NCBI RefSeq assembly: GCF_006489205.2 | Contig: NZ_VFYR02000003.1 | Span: 489,462 to 553,461, forward strand | DNA: 64,000 nucleotides | Direction: 5' to 3' | From: Brevibacterium sp. XM4083 | GTDB lineage: Bacteria > Actinomycetota > Actinomycetes > Actinomycetales > Brevibacteriaceae | Part shown: positions 1 to 8,141 of the stretch, in pieces | How positions within the stretch are numbered: the stretch's first letter is position 1 | Layout of the letters: each line of letters opens with the position of its first letter | Program-made: the position numbers and the translations under genes | Notes under the pieces: generated by a model | Told to the model about the DNA's origin: nothing | What the model saw: the letters and a program-made list of their open reading frames with translations, nothing else | Database searches by the model: none

Positions 1-704
1 GCGAACACCCGGGAGGCCGGGTCGATGCGACCAGGGTTGTCGACAGCCTCGGTGCGGTCGGTGACCGGGGACTTCTCCGCGGGGATGCTCTCGCCGGTGA
101 TCGCCGACTGGTCGACGGCCGAGTTGCCGACGGCGACGAAGCCGTCGGCGGGGATGCGGGCATGGGGGCGCACGACGACGACATCGCCGATCTCGAGGTC
201 CTCGGTGGGCCGCTCCACGACGACATCGCCGATGCGCACGAGCGCGGTGGCCGGGGCGAGCTCCGCGAGCGCTTCGATCGAGCGCTTGGCCCGTCCCATC
301 GCGTACTCCTCGAGGGCGTGACCGAGGGAGAAGAGGAAGAGGAGCACAGCGCCTTCGGCGAACCGGCCGACGCTGGCCGCGCCGATCGCGGCGACGAGCA
401 TGAGGAAGTCGACCTCGAACCGGCCGTGCCGCACGGAGTTGATCGCCGTGGCGAAGGTGAAGAACCCGCCGAAGAAGTACGTCGCGAGGAAGAGGGGGAT
501 GGCGATCTGGGTCAGGGGTGCGCCGGGGACGAAGTACTCGAAGATCGCTCCGGCGATGTAGGTGACACCGGAGGTGATCGCGAACCCGAGCTCCCAGGCA
601 GGCCCGCCGAGGCGACCGTGGCCGTGCCCGTCATCGCCGGGTTTCGCACGCGACCGGTCGTTCGTCGCTGTGACAGCTGCCGACTCGTTCCGCTTCTCGT
701 CCAT
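1..704 (-). CDS. Heavy-metal translocating P1B-type ATPase, 3' part outside window
   Basis: About 234 N-terminal residues are visible; the C-terminal part continues beyond the left edge. The protein has a short N-terminus with an Asp/His stretch (DDGHGHG) but no CXXC metal-binding domain. Membrane segments follow, then an actuator domain with the dephosphorylation motif TGES near residue 213 and the sequence GDVVVVRPHARIPADG, which are hallmarks of P1B metal-exporting ATPases. The phosphorylation site and the CPX metal-selectivity motif lie outside the window, so the substrate (Zn, Cd, Co or Cu) cannot be told. The ATG at 704 has no Shine-Dalgarno sequence. A promoter whose predicted start point falls on the A of this ATG (711-738) suggests leaderless translation. 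Confidence 0.88.
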   Translation of the reverse strand, partial: MDEKRNESAAVTATNDRSRAKPGDDGHGHGRLGGPAWELGFAITSGVTYIAGAIFEYFVPGAPLTQIAIPLFLATYFFGGFFTFATAINSVRHGRFEVDFLMLVAAIGAASVGRFAEGAVLLFLFSLGHALEEYAMGRAKRSIEALAELAPATALVRIGDVVVERPTEDLEIGDVVVVRPHARIPADGFVAVGNSAVDQSAITGESIPAEKSPVTDRTEAVDNPGRIDPASRVF

Positions 705-710
705 ACCCCA

Positions 711-738
711 ATCGTATGCACGTATATTTATATGTCAA
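711..738 (-). promoter_or_regulatory. Promoter of the metal ATPase gene, probably leaderless, with AT-rich dyad
   Basis: On the minus strand TTGACA (738-733) is followed after 16 bp by TACGAT (716-711). The predicted transcription start, about 7 nt further on, coincides with the ATG at 704. The spacer is unusually AT-rich for this genome (TATAAATATACGTGCA) and, with flanking ATAT repeats, resembles an ArsR/SmtB or MerR-type metal-sensor operator. No sensor gene is visible in the window. Confidence 0.5.
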
Positions 739-789
739 TATGTTTGCGGGAATTCCCAGTCGTCCAAGGGCTCAGTCGCCGAGGAGCGC

Positions 790-1995
790 TCAGTCGTCGA
801 GAAGCACTGCGGCGTACATCGGGCGGGCGGCGTCGGGGCTCGGCGGGTGGAAGAGCCCGGCCGTCGCGTCACGGTAGAGCCGGGAGGCCTCGTGGCTGTT
901 GTCGAAGCCGCTGCCGCCCGTGCTCAGCAGGGCGGCCTCCGCGGTGCGGCGGGCCACCTCGGCGGACTTGATCCGCGCACCGACGAGGCGCAGAGGCCAG
1001 CCGGCGCCGTGATCGACGAGGTCGTCGAAGTCGCGGGAGTACGCGTCGATCATCGCGGGCACCGTGAGGGAGTCGAGGTGGGCGTCGGCGAGGCGGGCGC
1101 GGGCTTCGGGGACCTCGGCGAACGTCGTCCCGGACTTCGCCGATCTCCGCGTCTTCAGCGCTGCCGCCCCGACTTCGAGGGCGCGCGCGGCGATGCCGGC
1201 GTAGACGGCGGCGATGAGGAGCTGGAAGTTGCTCGTGATCGCGAACGTGAGCAGGTCGGGGTGACGACCGGCGGGGATGACCCGCGAGACGCGGTCGGGG
1301 CGCATCGGCACGCGGTCGAGGATCGTCGCCCGCGACTGGGAGCCCCGCATGCCGAGGACGTCCCACGTCTCCGACACGGTGATTCCCGGGGCGTCGCGGT
1401 CGATGAACCCGTAGACGAGTTCGCCCTCCGCCGGCTCGTCGCCGTCGGGGCCGGCGATGCCGTCGTCGACCGGGGTGATCGCGCCGTGGACGATGAGCCG
1501 GGTCCACACGGGTGACAGCGAGGTGAAGATCTTCACCCCGGTGAGTTCGTAGCCGCCGTCGGGGGTCGGGACCGCCTCGGTGTGCGAACCCTGGAGCACC
1601 CAGTCGTTGCCGGGTTCGGAGATCCCGAACGCGAAGATCTCACCGGCCATCGCCTCGTCGAACACCCAGTTCAGCGAATCGTCGCCGCGATCGGCCAAGG
1701 CCTTGACGACGCCGGTGGTCATGAGGTGCATGTTGACGGCGAGCGCGGTCGCCGGGGCCGCCGAGGCGAGGCGCTGCTGGAGTCGGGCGACCTCGAAGAG
1801 GCTCAGCCCCGGTCCCCCGTGGGCGACGGGGACGAAGAGCGTGAGGTAGCCGCGGGACTTGAGCTCCTCGAGGTCCGCGTCGAAGAAGCCGTTCTCCCGG
1901 TCGGTGACAGCTGCGCGCTCCCGGAAGCGCTCGAGCATCTCTGCGGGCAGGAAGCGCTCGCCGAGTTCGGTGATGTGGGCTTCGCGATCGGTCAT
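790..1995 (-). CDS. Acyl-CoA dehydrogenase-like flavoprotein
   Basis: The product is 401 aa; the start is the ATG at 1995 with AAGGAGAG 6 nt upstream. The acyl-CoA dehydrogenase fold is supported by an alpha-helical N-domain, the middle-domain stretch FGISEPGND (usual TEPGxGSD position) and GVKIFTS, and a helical C-domain. The C-terminus reads YRDATAGLFHPPSPD. It lacks the YEGT motif that carries the catalytic Glu of classical dehydrogenases and looks more like the RD...P..D ending of DszC-type flavin monooxygenases in the same superfamily. It is the last gene of a four-gene minus-strand cassette, 46 bp after the ketosynthase. It may desaturate or hydroxylate the chain made by that cassette; the substrate is unknown. 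Confidence 0.8.
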   Translation of the reverse strand: MTDREAHITELGERFLPAEMLERFRERAAVTDRENGFFDADLEELKSRGYLTLFVPVAHGGPGLSLFEVARLQQRLASAAPATALAVNMHLMTTGVVKALADRGDDSLNWVFDEAMAGEIFAFGISEPGNDWVLQGSHTEAVPTPDGGYELTGVKIFTSLSPVWTRLIVHGAITPVDDGIAGPDGDEPAEGELVYGFIDRDAPGITVSETWDVLGMRGSQSRATILDRVPMRPDRVSRVIPAGRHPDLLTFAITSNFQLLIAAVYAGIAARALEVGAAALKTRRSAKSGTTFAEVPEARARLADAHLDSLTVPAMIDAYSRDFDDLVDHGAGWPLRLVGARIKSAEVARRTAEAALLSTGGSGFDNSHEASRLYRDATAGLFHPPSPDAARPMYAAVLLDD

Positions 1996-2041
1996 CGTCT
2001 CTCCTTGTTCTCTGTTGTCACGCTGTGATCCGGGCGAGTCC

Positions 2042-3313
2042 TCACGGGGTGATCCGGGCGAGGATGATCGCGCCGTTGTGGCCGCCGAAGCCGAAGGAGG
2101 TCGACAGCACGGTGTCGATCGGCGACTCGTCACCCACTGACCTCGCCTGACCAGCGACGATGTCCCAGCCCTCGGCGTCCGGGTCGCCGAGGTTGAGCGT
2201 CGGCGGCAGAGTCTGATCCCGCATCGTGTGCACGGCGATGATCGCTTCGACGACTCCGGCGGCGCCGAGGAGGTGGCCGGTGCTCGACTTCGTCGCGCTG
2301 ATCGGGATCGTGCGGGCGGTCTCGCCGAGGGCGGCGTCGAAGGCGGCGAGTTCGGCTCGGTCGCCGGCCGGGGTGCCGGTGGCGTGGGCGTTGATGTGGT
2401 CGATGTCGGTCGGTTCGAGTCCGGCATCGGTCAGTGCCGCGCGCATCGCCGCTGCCGCACCGCGGCCCTCGGGGTGCGGGTTCGTCGGATGGTGGGCGTC
2501 GCTCGCGGCTCCGAACCCGGCGAGCTCGGCGAGCACCGCGGCACCACGGGCGGCCGCGCTGTCAGCGGATTCGAGGAGGATCGCCGCAGCCCCGTGGCTC
2601 ATGACGAAGCCCTTCCGGGCGGCGTCGAAGGGTCGGCTCGCCGCATGCGGATCGTCCTCGTACCCGGCGGCGAGGGCCCGGAGGTTGGCGTTCGAGGCGA
2701 GGTTGACCGGTCCGAGGCAGTCCTCCATCCCGACGACGAGGACCGCGTCGGCGTATCCGTGGCGGATGCGCCGCATCGCCTCGCCGAGGCCGATCGCCCC
2801 GGACGCGCAGGTGGCCGACACGCCCTGTGCGGGTCCGCGGAGGTCGAAGCGCTGACTGAGCAGGGCGGCCGCGGAATCGGGGGCGCCGTGGATGGCGAGG
2901 GTGAGCGGGACACCGCGCGGGCCCGCCGCGTCGAGGGCGCGGGTGGCGGCCTGCATGGCATCGACGGGTCCGGATCCGGTGGCGGCGATGACGCCGACGC
3001 GCTCGCGGTCCCACGGCAGCGCCGCGGCAGGGTCGGGAATGCCGGCCTGCGCCAGCGCCTGGTCGCCGGCGGCGATCGCCCAGTGCTGGACCGGGCTGAG
3101 ACGACGGGCGAGCGCTCGCGGGAGGACCGCCTCGGCGTCGAAGTCCGTGATCTGCCCGCCGATGCGCACGGCGAGGTCGGCGAACTCCTCGCCGACGAGG
3201 ACGTCGATCGCGCTCCGTCCCGCGCGGACCGCGTCCCAGAGGCTCTCGGGGTCGAGCCCGCTCGGGGTGATCGCGCCCATGCCGGTGATGACGGCGCGGC
3301 GGTCACCGCTCAC
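2042..3313 (-). CDS. Beta-ketoacyl-ACP synthase II (FabF-like)
   Basis: The 423-aa length is typical for FabF. The Cys-His-His triad is intact: C169 in SATCASG, H310 in NAHATGTPAGD and H347 in STGHLLGAAG, with K342 just before the second His. It condenses an acyl thioester with malonyl-ACP. It sits 10 bp after the acyl ligase gene and 46 bp before the flavoprotein gene, so it is probably co-transcribed with them. No acyl-carrier protein, reductase or dehydratase gene is present alongside. It may therefore borrow housekeeping ACP or make a short specialised product. A role as the primary fatty-acid ketosynthase is less likely in this context. Confidence 0.9.
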   Translation of the reverse strand: MSGDRRAVITGMGAITPSGLDPESLWDAVRAGRSAIDVLVGEEFADLAVRIGGQITDFDAEAVLPRALARRLSPVQHWAIAAGDQALAQAGIPDPAAALPWDRERVGVIAATGSGPVDAMQAATRALDAAGPRGVPLTLAIHGAPDSAAALLSQRFDLRGPAQGVSATCASGAIGLGEAMRRIRHGYADAVLVVGMEDCLGPVNLASNANLRALAAGYEDDPHAASRPFDAARKGFVMSHGAAAILLESADSAAARGAAVLAELAGFGAASDAHHPTNPHPEGRGAAAAMRAALTDAGLEPTDIDHINAHATGTPAGDRAELAAFDAALGETARTIPISATKSSTGHLLGAAGVVEAIIAVHTMRDQTLPPTLNLGDPDAEGWDIVAGQARSVGDESPIDTVLSTSFGFGGHNGAIILARITP

Positions 3314-3323
3314 GGTCGCCGCC

Positions 3324-4904
3324 TCACAGTCTGCGTCCCTGTTCGTTCACGATGAGGTCAACGGTTTCTGCGCGTCGAATCTTCCCGCCGACCGTGCGCG
3401 GGAGCTGATCGAGGACGTAGAACCGCCGCGGCACGAACTGCGGTGCGAGCTGGGTCCGCCCGTGCGCGAGGAGAGCCGCCTTGTCCGGGAGGCCCGCCAT
3501 CGACTCTGACTCCGGCTCCGACTCCGGCTCCTGCGTCGGCGTCGGCCGGTCGCCGCCGTCCTCGATGACGAGGGCGACGACGGTGCCGAGGTTCGCATCG
3601 GGGAGGGCGATGGCGACGACCTCGCCGAGGTGGGGCACGGTGCCGTACGCCCGTTCGACCTCGGGGAGGGAGACCTTGTGTCCCCCGGTGACCGCGATGT
3701 CCCCGGCCCGTCCGGCGAGCTGGAGGAGACCACCGGCCATCCGCCCCTGATCATGGACGGTGGCCCAGCCGTCGGGGCCGCGGAGGACCTCGGTGCTCGT
3801 GCCGGTGACGTAGCCCTCGGAGCATGCGGCGGCGAGGATCCACAGCGTCCCGAGCTCACCGTCGGGCACGGGGGAACCGGAGTCGTCGCGGATCTGTGCG
3901 CCGATCGTCGGATAGATCGTGATCCACGTGCCGTCGCCGGCGCGGGAGTCTCCGATGAATCCGATCTCCGCGGCCCCGTAATAGCTGATGAGACGGGTGT
4001 CGGGAAGAACGGCGCCGAGGCGGTCGCGGATGACTGCGGGCAGGTTCGCTCCCCCGGTGACGACGAGGTCGAGACCGGCGAAACGCTCGGGGTCGCGGTC
4101 GGCCGCCTCGGCGAGCGCCCGAACGATTGCCGGCACCGCGACGATCCGGGTGACGTTCTCCTCGGCGATGCGCCGACCCATCGCGGCGGGGTCGAACTCG
4201 TCGGCGACGTGGACGCTGCCGCCGGTCGCGAGGCTCTCGATGACGGCGTAGAGGGTGAGGCTGTAGGACACGGGTCCGGGCGCGAGCGTCGCGACGCCCG
4301 GCAGCGGTTCGAGGTGGGCGGCGGAGACGGCGACGTTCGCCCGGTACTGCTCCCGGGTCTTGATGAACGCCTTCGGGTTGCTCGTCGTGCCCGACGAGAA
4401 GAGCATGAGGAAGGGCTCCGCGGGGGCGCGCACGCGCGGGGCGGTCAGGTCGGGATCGGACCGGTGGGCGGCGACGGCGGCCTCGAAGGCGGTCGCGGAG
4501 ATGACGGTGCCGGTCCATGCGGAGGCGGCGAGCGCCTCGGCGAGGGCGGGTGAGTCGCTGATGACGACGCCGATGCCGGTGGCCCGGATGATCCCGACCT
4601 GGTGGCTCAGCGGCCAGCGGGGGTCGATCGTCGCGGAGACCGCGCGGAAGCCGGCGAGCCCGGCGACGATGCGGGCGGTGAGGAACGCCGAGGTGTGGCT
4701 CACGGCTGTGATCGGCACGCCCGCGGCCTCCGGGGCCGGTGTCGGCGGGGCGCTTTGGGCGCGATGGAGGGCGTCGACGGCGGCGAAGACGGCCCGGGAG
4801 TCCGCGACGAGCTCGGCGTAGGTGAGCCGGTCGTCGCCGCCGACGATCGCGGGACGGTCGGGATGGGACGCCGCGGTCTCGAGGATGCTCGCGGTGATGG
4901 GCAC
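3324..4904 (-). CDS. AMP-dependent acyl-CoA/acyl-ACP synthetase (ligase)
   Basis: The 526-aa ANL-superfamily enzyme starts at a GTG (4904) with GGAGGT 4 nt upstream. Motifs in order: P-loop FSSGTTSNPKAF, YYGAAEIGF (A5), GRAGDIAVTGGHKVSLPEVE (A8) and the catalytic-lysine motif GGKIRRAE near the C-terminus. It adenylates a carboxylic acid and transfers it to CoA or a phosphopantetheinyl carrier. An unusual Glu/Pro/Ser-rich insert (PTPTQEPESEPES) interrupts the C-terminal domain. Its position directly before the ketosynthase suggests that it loads the starter acid for that enzyme; the acid is not predictable from the sequence. Confidence 0.85.
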   Translation of the reverse strand: MPITASILETAASHPDRPAIVGGDDRLTYAELVADSRAVFAAVDALHRAQSAPPTPAPEAAGVPITAVSHTSAFLTARIVAGLAGFRAVSATIDPRWPLSHQVGIIRATGIGVVISDSPALAEALAASAWTGTVISATAFEAAVAAHRSDPDLTAPRVRAPAEPFLMLFSSGTTSNPKAFIKTREQYRANVAVSAAHLEPLPGVATLAPGPVSYSLTLYAVIESLATGGSVHVADEFDPAAMGRRIAEENVTRIVAVPAIVRALAEAADRDPERFAGLDLVVTGGANLPAVIRDRLGAVLPDTRLISYYGAAEIGFIGDSRAGDGTWITIYPTIGAQIRDDSGSPVPDGELGTLWILAAACSEGYVTGTSTEVLRGPDGWATVHDQGRMAGGLLQLAGRAGDIAVTGGHKVSLPEVERAYGTVPHLGEVVAIALPDANLGTVVALVIEDGGDRPTPTQEPESEPESESMAGLPDKAALLAHGRTQLAPQFVPRRFYVLDQLPRTVGGKIRRAETVDLIVNEQGRRL

Positions 4905-4937
4905 GGGGACCTCCGTCGGTCGTGCGGCTCGAGGCGG

Positions 4938-5465
4938 TCAGGCCGCCTGGCTGCGCGCGCTCATGTCCGGCGCCTTGGCCGGTGTCGGGTCCGTGGAGAC
5001 GGTCTTCGGGGCGCCGACCATGATCTCGGCGTCGGGGGCCGGAACGATCATCCCGAGCGGGTCGGTCAGTCCCGCCTCGGCGTAGAGCCGGGTGACGCGG
5101 GAGCGCAGGGCGCGCATGATGAAGATCGCGGCGATGGGGATGAGGACGATGATGATCACCGAGGTGACGCCGACGGCCAGCGAGATCGAGTCGGCGACGC
5201 CGTACATCGGGAGGCCGAAGAGCCCGAAGATCACACCGAGGATCGCGAGTGCGCCGAGCCAGACGAAGACCATCGTCACCCGGCTCCACACAGTGTCGAA
5301 GCGGCTGAGCTCCTCGTCGAGGGCGACGATCTCGGAGAGTTCGGGGCGGCGGTCGGCGGGAATCCGCCGGAACACCTGTTCGCCTGCGTCCGTGCTGTTC
5401 GACCACTGTCGGATGACCTGGCCGTTGCCGGTGATGTGCCACCGTGATGTCCACTGCTCCGTCAT
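4938..5465 (-). CDS. Two-pass membrane protein of unknown function
   Basis: The 175-aa protein has two predicted membrane helices in the middle (VTMVFVWLGALAILGVIFGL and VGVTSVIIIVLIPIAAIFIM). The N-domain is charged and the C-terminal tail is Pro/Ala-rich. No family is recognised. It is the first gene of the minus-strand cassette that continues with the acyl ligase 33 bp later, so it may anchor or export the product of that cassette (inference from position only). The ATG at 5465 lies about 105 bp from the divergent DUF402 start. Confidence 0.65.
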   Translation of the reverse strand: MTEQWTSRWHITGNGQVIRQWSNSTDAGEQVFRRIPADRRPELSEIVALDEELSRFDTVWSRVTMVFVWLGALAILGVIFGLFGLPMYGVADSISLAVGVTSVIIIVLIPIAAIFIMRALRSRVTRLYAEAGLTDPLGMIVPAPDAEIMVGAPKTVSTDPTPAKAPDMSARSQAA

Positions 5466-5570
5466 AGTGCGCAGTCTAAAGGGTGGAGATGAGCGCAGAA
5501 TTCAGGGCTGATGTCGAGCGGGATCCGCCTCGGAGGCGATGCATCCACCTCGGAGGCGATACTGGGAGGC

Positions 5571-6215
5571 ATGGATGACCGACGATGGCACCGCGGGGAC
5601 GCGATCCTGTGGACCTATATCAACCCCGATTTCCCTGATCTCGTCGATCAGCGTCCTGTCACGGTCGTCGCCGACGACGAGCGGCATCTGGCGGTGTGGC
5701 TGGCACCCGGAACGCGCGTGCTCCATCAGGTCCTCGCGGACGGTTCGGAGCTGCGCAGCGCCGAAGGATCCGCACGATTCACGGCTCCTCGGGCGCAGGC
5801 GGTGCGGTCCTGGGTGGGCAAGGGAATCCTCGCGGTGTTCCAACCCGACACGATGCACTCCGTGTGGTTCTTCGAGAGCGCGTCGGGACGACGCGATTCC
5901 TACTACGTCAACATCGAGGCTCCGTTCACCCGCGACGGCTCAGGCATCACGACCTCCGATCTCGTCCTCGATCTCGTGGTCACCGCGGACGGCACGCATC
6001 GGTTCAAGGACGAGGACGAACTCGAATTCGCCGAGGCAGCGGGGCTGTTCTCCTCCGCCGACGTCACGTCGATCCGCGAGGCCGCTCAGCGTGCGGTGGC
6101 CGATGTGGAGCAGTGGCGGTTCCCCTTCGGCTCGGGCTATGAATCGTTCCAGCCCGATCCGAGCTGGCCCGTGCCGTCGCTGCCTCACGATGCCGACTGG
6201 GAATTCGAGACCTGA
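5571..6215 (+). CDS. DUF402 domain protein
   Basis: The product has 214 aa from the ATG at 5571 (MDDRRWHRGDAILW). An in-frame ATG at 5511 would add 20 residues made of an unlikely repeat. The DUF402 signature is clear: WTYINPDFP near the N-terminus, then SYYVNIEAPF, LVLDLVVTADG and FKDEDELEFAEAAGLF. DUF402 folds are known from nucleoside-diphosphate phosphatases and FomD-like hydrolases, so a nucleotide-processing role is possible. The start is uncertain: a GGAGG lies only 1 nt before the ATG, and another lies 14 nt upstream inside a duplicated CCTCGGAGGCGAT (5528-5540, 5548-5560). A perfect palindrome follows the stop codon directly. Confidence 0.78.
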   Translation: MDDRRWHRGDAILWTYINPDFPDLVDQRPVTVVADDERHLAVWLAPGTRVLHQVLADGSELRSAEGSARFTAPRAQAVRSWVGKGILAVFQPDTMHSVWFFESASGRRDSYYVNIEAPFTRDGSGITTSDLVLDLVVTADGTHRFKDEDELEFAEAAGLFSSADVTSIREAAQRAVADVEQWRFPFGSGYESFQPDPSWPVPSLPHDADWEFET

Positions 6216-6235
6216 CGCCGCCGGATCCGGCGGCG
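6216..6235 (+). terminator. Perfect 20-bp GC palindrome after the DUF402 gene
   Basis: CGCCGCCGGATCCGGCGGCG begins on the base after the TGA stop at 6213-6215 and is its own reverse complement. It can form a strong GC hairpin, but no T-run follows, so it would be a U-less actinobacterial-type terminator or 3'-end stabiliser. Confidence 0.5.
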
Positions 6236-6312
6236 AGCGATCAGCGCACAGCGACGCGGGCGCCGCACCGAGCCCTGGGATGACTCCCGGACCCGGCGCG
6301 ACGCCCGCGCGG

Positions 6313-6333
6313 TGATCGGTGCGCGACCGATCA
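6313..6333 (-). terminator. Hairpin after the succinate-semialdehyde dehydrogenase gene
   Basis: TGATCGGT (6313-6320), a GCGCG loop and ACCGATCA (6326-6333) form a perfect 8-bp stem, 20 bp past the stop of the minus-strand dehydrogenase gene. Together with the palindrome at 6216 it separates two convergent genes. Confidence 0.5.
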
Positions 6334-6352
6334 GGCTGAGTTCACCAGGTGG

Positions 6353-7747
6353 TCACTCGGCGACGTAGTACATGCGCTTGTTGACGAACTCGTCCATGCC
6401 GTAGGGACCGAGCTCGCGGCCGAAGCCCGAGCGCTTGGTGCCGCCGAACGGGATCTCCGCGCCCTCACCGGCCGGGGTGTTGACGTTCGACATGCCGACG
6501 TCGAGGCGCTGTGCGATCTTCGCGGCGCGCTCCTCGTCCTTCGAGAACACGGCGCCGCCGAGGCCGAAGTCCGTGTCGTTGGCGAGGTTGAGGGCGTCGT
6601 CGTCGCTCGAGACCTTGTAGACGGTCGCGACCGGGCCGAAGAGCTCCTCGCGGTAAGCGTCCATCTGCTCGGTGACGTTGGTGAGCACGGCCGGGGTGAT
6701 GTAGGCCGAACCGTCGTCGGCGAGTTCACCGCCGACGAGCGTCGCACCCTGCTCGACGGCGCGGTCGAGCTGCTTGCGCAGGTTCTCCGCGGCAGCGCGC
6801 GAGGACAGCGGCGAGTATCCGCCTTCGATCGGATCGGACGGGTTCGACTTCTGCGAGCTCTGCGCGCGCTCGGTGAGACCGGCGACGAAGTCGTCGTAGA
6901 TGTCGTCCATGACGATCATGCGCTTGTTCGCGTTGCAGACCTGACCGGTGTTGTAGAGACGGGTTCCCCACGCGGTGTCGACCGCCTCGTCGAGGTTGTC
7001 GGTGTCGAGGATGATGTAGGGATCCGAACCGCCGAGCTCGAGGACGGCCTTCTTGAGGTACTTGCCGGCGAGCGCACCGACGATCGAACCGGCCCGCTCC
7101 GAACCGGTCAGGGACACACCCTGGACACGGCGGTCGGCGATGATCGTCTCGATCTGGTCGTGCGAGGCGTAGACGGTGTTGTAGACGCCCTTGGGCACAC
7201 CGGCGTCGTCCATGATCTGCTGGATCGCCGCCGCCGAGCGGGGGCAGATCTCCGCGTGCTTGAGGATGATCGTGTTGCCGAGCACGAGGTTCGGGGCAGC
7301 GAAGCGCGCCACCTGGTAGTACGGGAAGTTCCACGGCATGATGCCGAGCAGCACGCCGACCGGGCGGCGCTGGATGAACGCCTTGCCGCCGGAGAACGAC
7401 TTGATCTCCTCGTCCTTGGAGAACTCGGGTCCGTTGTCGGCGTAGTAGTTGAAGATCGCCTCGGAGAACTCGGCCTCCTCGACGCCTTCGGGGATCGGCT
7501 TGCCCATCTCCTCGGCGATGATCTTCGCGAGCTCCTCCTTGCGCTCCCCGAAGAGGTCGGCGACCTTGTTGACGATCGCGGCGCGCTCCTCGATGGTCTT
7601 CTCACGCCAGGAGAGGTAGGCCTCGGCAGCGTCGTCGATGACCTGGCCGATCTGCTCGTCCGTCGCGGTGTCGAACCGCTCGATGATCTCGCCGGTCGCG
7701 GGGTTCTCGACCCGGTAGCCGGTCGCGGCACTGACTGAATTGCTCAT
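6353..7747 (-). CDS. NAD(P)-dependent succinate-semialdehyde/aldehyde dehydrogenase
   Basis: The 464-aa protein starts at the ATG at 7747 with AAGGAGT 6 nt upstream. Aldehyde dehydrogenase catalytic residues are present: N140 (PWNFP), K163 (ILKHAE), E237 (LELGG) and nucleophile C271 (GQVCNA). The short N-terminus and the sequence [11 protein letters not shown] fit the succinate-semialdehyde dehydrogenase branch (GabD/YneI-like), which oxidises succinic semialdehyde to succinate. It is a single gene with its own promoter region and terminator. No GABA transaminase lies nearby, so the in vivo aldehyde remains uncertain. Confidence 0.85.
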   Translation of the reverse strand: MSNSVSAATGYRVENPATGEIIERFDTATDEQIGQVIDDAAEAYLSWREKTIEERAAIVNKVADLFGERKEELAKIIAEEMGKPIPEGVEEAEFSEAIFNYYADNGPEFSKDEEIKSFSGGKAFIQRRPVGVLLGIMPWNFPYYQVARFAAPNLVLGNTIILKHAEICPRSAAAIQQIMDDAGVPKGVYNTVYASHDQIETIIADRRVQGVSLTGSERAGSIVGALAGKYLKKAVLELGGSDPYIILDTDNLDEAVDTAWGTRLYNTGQVCNANKRMIVMDDIYDDFVAGLTERAQSSQKSNPSDPIEGGYSPLSSRAAAENLRKQLDRAVEQGATLVGGELADDGSAYITPAVLTNVTEQMDAYREELFGPVATVYKVSSDDDALNLANDTDFGLGGAVFSKDEERAAKIAQRLDVGMSNVNTPAGEGAEIPFGGTKRSGFGRELGPYGMDEFVNKRMYYVAE

Positions 7748-7847
7748 ATCGGACTCCTTTGACTCGCGGTGCCCTGGGTGGGCTCCGATGACGCGATTGC
7801 ATGCCACAGCACCGTCTGGGGCGACGGATCGCGCATGCCTGCGTCTC

Positions 7848-7876
7848 ACGCTATCAACACGTGACCTGAGCAACAA
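7848..7876 (-). promoter_or_regulatory. Candidate promoter of the aldehyde dehydrogenase gene
   Basis: On the minus strand TTGTTG (7876-7871) and TAGCGT (7853-7848) are separated by 17 bp. The predicted leader is about 95 nt. The match is moderate. Confidence 0.3.
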
Positions 7877-7934
7877 GTGGCGAAACCTGGGCGAATCATC
7901 ACTGCTCGGACGGTCATCATGCCCTCACCGAGGC

Positions 7935-7982
7935 TGTGCGGATTTCGCGGCGGACCCGACGGAATCCGCACACCGGCACTAC
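7935..7982 (+). other. Stem-loop with 10-bp perfect arms upstream of the DUF6230 operon
   Basis: TGTGCGGATT (7935-7944) and AATCCGCACA (7973-7982) are perfect inverted arms around 28 nt. It lies about 60 bp upstream of the promoter candidate at 8039, so it is more likely a protein-binding dyad or the end of another transcript than a leader structure of the operon. Confidence 0.4.
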
Positions 7983-8038
7983 GGATGTCACGGTTTCGGC
8001 GGGGGTGCCCGCGCTCCGGTCGACCCGCGAACAGGGTG

Positions 8039-8093
8039 TTGATTTGCCGCCGACGATCGTTATACCGTGCAGTAACACCCCGTAGTAACTTAC
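8039..8093 (+). promoter_or_regulatory. Candidate promoter and AGTAAC repeats of the DUF6230 operon
   Basis: TTGATT (8039-8044), a 16-bp spacer and TATACC (8061-8066) form a sigma70-like promoter. Just downstream AGTAAC occurs twice (8071-8076 and 8084-8089). The second copy is part of the near-start dyad GTAACTTAC (8085-8093). These could be a regulator site acting on transcription start; the regulator is unknown. Confidence 0.45.
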
Positions 8094-8141
8094 GTCACAT
8101 TCGAGGCGCCGACGCTGCAGTCGGCGTCGGGAAGAGGATCA

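Larger units (their letters stand above)
7748..8141. other. Non-coding divergent promoter region
   Basis: This 394-bp gap separates the divergent dehydrogenase and DUF6230 operons. It holds a promoter candidate for each side, a long-range stem-loop at 7935-7982 and a repeat-containing element just before the DUF6230 gene. No convincing coding frame was found. Confidence 0.6.

Noticed and set aside
1996..2427. N-terminal extension of the acyl-CoA dehydrogenase-like frame up to 2427
   Set aside because: It overlaps the ketosynthase gene in another phase, has Arg/Ser/Pro-biased composition, and the ATG at 1995 has a strong ribosome site.
3856..5454. 532-aa minus frame overlapping the ligase and membrane-protein genes
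   Set aside because: Arg/Pro-rich shadow frame; the overlapping genes have recognisable domains or membrane helices and good start sites.
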